NCBI GenBank assembly: GCA_002478505.1
Contig: DLOP01000150.1
Location: forward strand, 1 to 7,694
Length of the DNA: 7,694 bases
Source of the DNA: Lachnospiraceae bacterium UBA7481
GTDB taxonomy: Bacteria > Bacillota > Clostridia > Lachnospirales > Lachnospiraceae
Reading direction: 5' to 3'
This document shows positions 5,820 to 7,694 of the stretch, one piece after another. Position numbers and translations under genes: made by a program. Numbering within the stretch: the first letter of the stretch is position 1; each line of letters starts with the position of its first letter. Below the pieces are notes generated by a model. That model had not been told where the DNA came from. It did not search any database and saw only the letters and a list, made by a program, of their open reading frames with translations.

Positions 5820-6797
5820 TCAGCCGTTTCTTCTCTGCTGTATGCGAATATCTGTTCCGGTAAGCTTCAGCATGTCGTAGTGCTGAAAAACGCGGGAAAA
5901 TATACGGTCGGAATAATGATTCCTAATCTCTTCCATGGTCGTAAAATTGGTAGATATGATCACCGCTTTGCGGTTGCACATACGTTCATTTACAATATTG
6001 AACAAATGCGACTTTGTAAAGTCGGTGGCATATTCCGTCCCCAGATCGTCAATGATCAGAAGATCAGAATGATAAAGCGCATCAAGCAGCTGCTCAGACT
6101 GTTCTTTCATATACATTTTGGATGAAATGTTTTCAAAAAGTCTGATCGCGCTAAAATAGATCACGAATTTACCTCGGTCGATCAACTCTTTTGCAACACA
6201 GTCGGAGAGAAAAGACTTTCCCGTACCTACTGTACCATAAAAGAGGAGATTGCGGTAGTCTGAATCAAAGTTATTTATGAAATTTTTACAAGTTGCTACG
6301 GCATGTTGGAACAGCGCAAGATCGTCTCCCTGATAATAATCATAGGATAGATGGGAAAAATTGTTGGTATTAAGAAGATCACGTATCTGGGAGGCGTCAT
6401 ATAAAAGCTCGATTTCCTGCCTGCGGAAGCAGGAGCATTTCTTCCCATTGATGAACCCTGTGTCGCGGCAGGCTTCGCAGGTATAATGCGGCTCCAGATA
6501 GTCCTGAGGATATCCTGCGTCCGTAAGAAGCTGCAGCTTCAAGGATTTCATATTTTCCAGCTTCTGATGAAGCGTATCAAGCTGCTCTTTTTGGGATATC
6601 TGCCGGCTGTTCCGGGGATCCAGAAGTATGCGGGCGTGTTCCATGGACGTGGAAATGATCTTCTGGTCAAGTTCATAAATTTCCGGGATCTTCTGATAGA
6701 CCTCCGTTTTACGTTGTTCCAGTTGTGTGTCATTGACAGCCCGCTGTCTTTCGTAGTTGCGGTTTATAAAGTTATATTGCTGATTAGTCAAAGGCAT
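5820..6797 (-). CDS. DnaI/DnaC-type AAA+ helicase loader with zinc-binding motif
   Basis: This 325-aa protein would load the replicative DnaB-type helicase onto DNA. The N-terminal 100 residues are charged and probably helical, the region that contacts helicase in DnaI. A CxxC-x10-CxC motif (Cys107, Cys110, Cys121, Cys123) suits a zinc site at the domain boundary, as in Bacillus DnaI. The AAA+ ATPase follows: Walker A GTVGTGKS at 188-195, Walker B LLIIDD at 246-251, a sensor-like ISTNF at 281-285, and SDRIFSRV at 296-303, which offers candidate arginine fingers. Length agrees with DnaI (about 310) rather than the shorter E. coli DnaC. AAGGAG six bases upstream (- strand 6809 to 6804) fixes the start. 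The DnaD-domain gene ends 20 nt upstream, so the two are very probably one operon and act in the same primosome step. The name dnaI or dnaC differs between annotators, so the symbol is left empty. Confidence 0.9.
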   Translation of the reverse strand: MPLTNQQYNFINRNYERQRAVNDTQLEQRKTEVYQKIPEIYELDQKIISTSMEHARILLDPRNSRQISQKEQLDTLHQKLENMKSLKLQLLTDAGYPQDYLEPHYTCEACRDTGFINGKKCSCFRRQEIELLYDASQIRDLLNTNNFSHLSYDYYQGDDLALFQHAVATCKNFINNFDSDYRNLLFYGTVGTGKSFLSDCVAKELIDRGKFVIYFSAIRLFENISSKMYMKEQSEQLLDALYHSDLLIIDDLGTEYATDFTKSHLFNIVNERMCNRKAVIISTNFTTMEEIRNHYSDRIFSRVFQHYDMLKLTGTDIRIQQRRNG

Positions 6798-6817
6798 AGA
6801 AAACTCCTTTTTATGGT

Positions 6818-7694
6818 TTAATTACCGGTCAACGCTTTCTTTGCTTTTTCTAATGCGATAGCTTCCAATTCAGCAAAGTCATAGTCGTGCTGTTCAATAT
6901 TGCAGAAGGAACCGGAGGATTTCTTCGGGACTGCGTAAGCGGACTGACGGACGGCATTGCTCCTAGACTTCCGAACCGCTTCAGCGGCATTTAACTCTTT
7001 TAAGGATCGGATGTTGTCATTCTGCCAGGATTCCAGTATGGAATTGGCATAGGAAAAACGGTTTGTGTCCGTTTTCATGACGGTGCGGTTGCACGCTTCT
7101 TCGATCAACTCCATCGGATAGGCACATTCTACAAGCCAGTGGATAATGTATTCCTGCTCTTTTTTCGCAGGAAGTCCCTGCTTCCCAAGCAGTTTCATGA
7201 TCTCAATGCTGGTCTTCTGGTCGACAGCGGAGCGCTGTGCCTGCTGGAAGGATTTTGCCTGCTTAATATTGATAATGCCAGCTTCATACCAGCGGATGGC
7301 TGTCTGTTCTATAATGCGGAAACTCTTCTGACCCTGTCCAATGCAGTATTGCAGCAAGTAATCCGTAAGATCCAGCGCAAAACCAAGACGGTCATAGATA
7401 AAAAGGAGCGTCTTGATCTCCGGACCGCTGATGGTGCGCCCGGTATATTGCTGCGCGGCAAAAAGAAGCTGCCTGCTTTCGGGATTCTCCTGAAAGGCGG
7501 CGATATCTTCCAATGTATAAGAATTTTTTTCCGCTGCGTAATCCTGAAAAACCTGCCTTGGTTTGTCAGGGACAATCTCCAAAGCGGGAGAAGCCGCCAC
7601 GGACTTCGTAGCTGCTGTAAATGAGGAAGCCGCCACAGCCGGTGTAACGGTTATAGATGAGAAAGCTTCCGCAGTTTCGGCAGCATCCGGCATA
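6818..7694 (-). CDS. DnaD-domain replication initiation protein, 5' end missing
   Basis: The frame is open to the window edge. The Met codon at 7693-7691 lies inside a low-complexity region with no room to see a ribosome binding site, so I treat the gene as truncated. Numbering from that Met, residues 1-40 are Ala/Ser/Thr-rich and look like a linker after an N-terminal winged-helix domain outside the window. Two DnaB_2/DnaD-like repeats follow. The first is at about 58-140 (YTLEDIAAFQ to IRWYEAGI). The second is at about 158-228 and ends in FSYANSILESWQ (213-224), which fits the family's YxxxIxxxW signature. A basic segment (RKSRSNAVRQ, 241-250) could bind DNA, and a helical tail (YDFAELEAIALEKAKKAL) closes the protein. 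DnaD-type proteins act with DnaA and DnaB/DnaI in helicase loading at the origin and at restart. The helicase loader gene follows 20 nt downstream. Confidence 0.88.
   Translation of the reverse strand, partial: MPDAAETAEAFSSITVTPAVAASSFTAATKSVAASPALEIVPDKPRQVFQDYAAEKNSYTLEDIAAFQENPESRQLLFAAQQYTGRTISGPEIKTLLFIYDRLGFALDLTDYLLQYCIGQGQKSFRIIEQTAIRWYEAGIINIKQAKSFQQAQRSAVDQKTSIEIMKLLGKQGLPAKKEQEYIIHWLVECAYPMELIEEACNRTVMKTDTNRFSYANSILESWQNDNIRSLKELNAAEAVRKSRSNAVRQSAYAVPKKSSGSFCNIEQHDYDFAELEAIALEKAKKALTGN

Noticed and set aside
5799..6125. 108-residue + strand frame opposite the helicase loader
   Set aside because: It is antisense to the AAA+ domain that contains the Walker B motif, so it is a shadow of a real gene.
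7139..7624. 161-residue + strand frame opposite the DnaD-domain gene
   Set aside because: The opposite strand encodes tandem DnaD-like domains with the family signature. This frame has no motif and no ribosome binding site that I could see.

Overview
The window looks like chromosomal DNA from a Gram-positive Clostridia, most likely a Lachnospiraceae relative. This rests on strong AGGAG-type ribosome binding sites, a DnaD/DnaI-type helicase-loading gene pair, a preQ1-controlled QueT transporter, an elongated clostridial-looking PRPP synthetase and a lipoprotein with a lipobox. The placement is inferred from gene content and protein character, without any database search.

Left half, + strand (1-3868): the 3' part of an MBOAT (AlgI-type) membrane O-acyltransferase, an SGNH/GDSL-like protein anchored by one N-terminal membrane segment, and a small lipoprotein of unknown function lie close together (gaps of 11 and 43 nt). 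They look like one cassette that would move acyl (probably acetyl) groups across the membrane onto an extracellular polymer. A sugar-nucleotidyltransferase-like gene follows, with its own extended -10 promoter in the 82-nt gap. It could supply an activated sugar to the same envelope pathway, but this is inference.

Centre (3896-3928): a hairpin flanked by A and T tracts serves as a bidirectional terminator between the convergent halves.

Right half, - strand (7694 down to 3939), read in transcription order: a DnaD-domain replication protein (5' end cut by the window), a DnaI/DnaC-type AAA+ helicase loader, a 396-aa PRPP synthetase, then a 119-nt intergenic region and queT. The intergenic region holds two near-perfect inverted repeats and a class I preQ1 riboswitch that includes the queT Shine-Dalgarno sequence. 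The first three genes are spaced for co-transcription. queT is probably a separately controlled unit.

No gene-free stretch exceeds 300 bases. I saw no tRNA, rRNA, insertion sequence or CRISPR array. Most of the window is ordinary housekeeping DNA. The parts most worth a second look are the MBOAT/SGNH/lipoprotein cassette, the divergent PRPP synthetase, and the palindrome-plus-riboswitch leader of queT.
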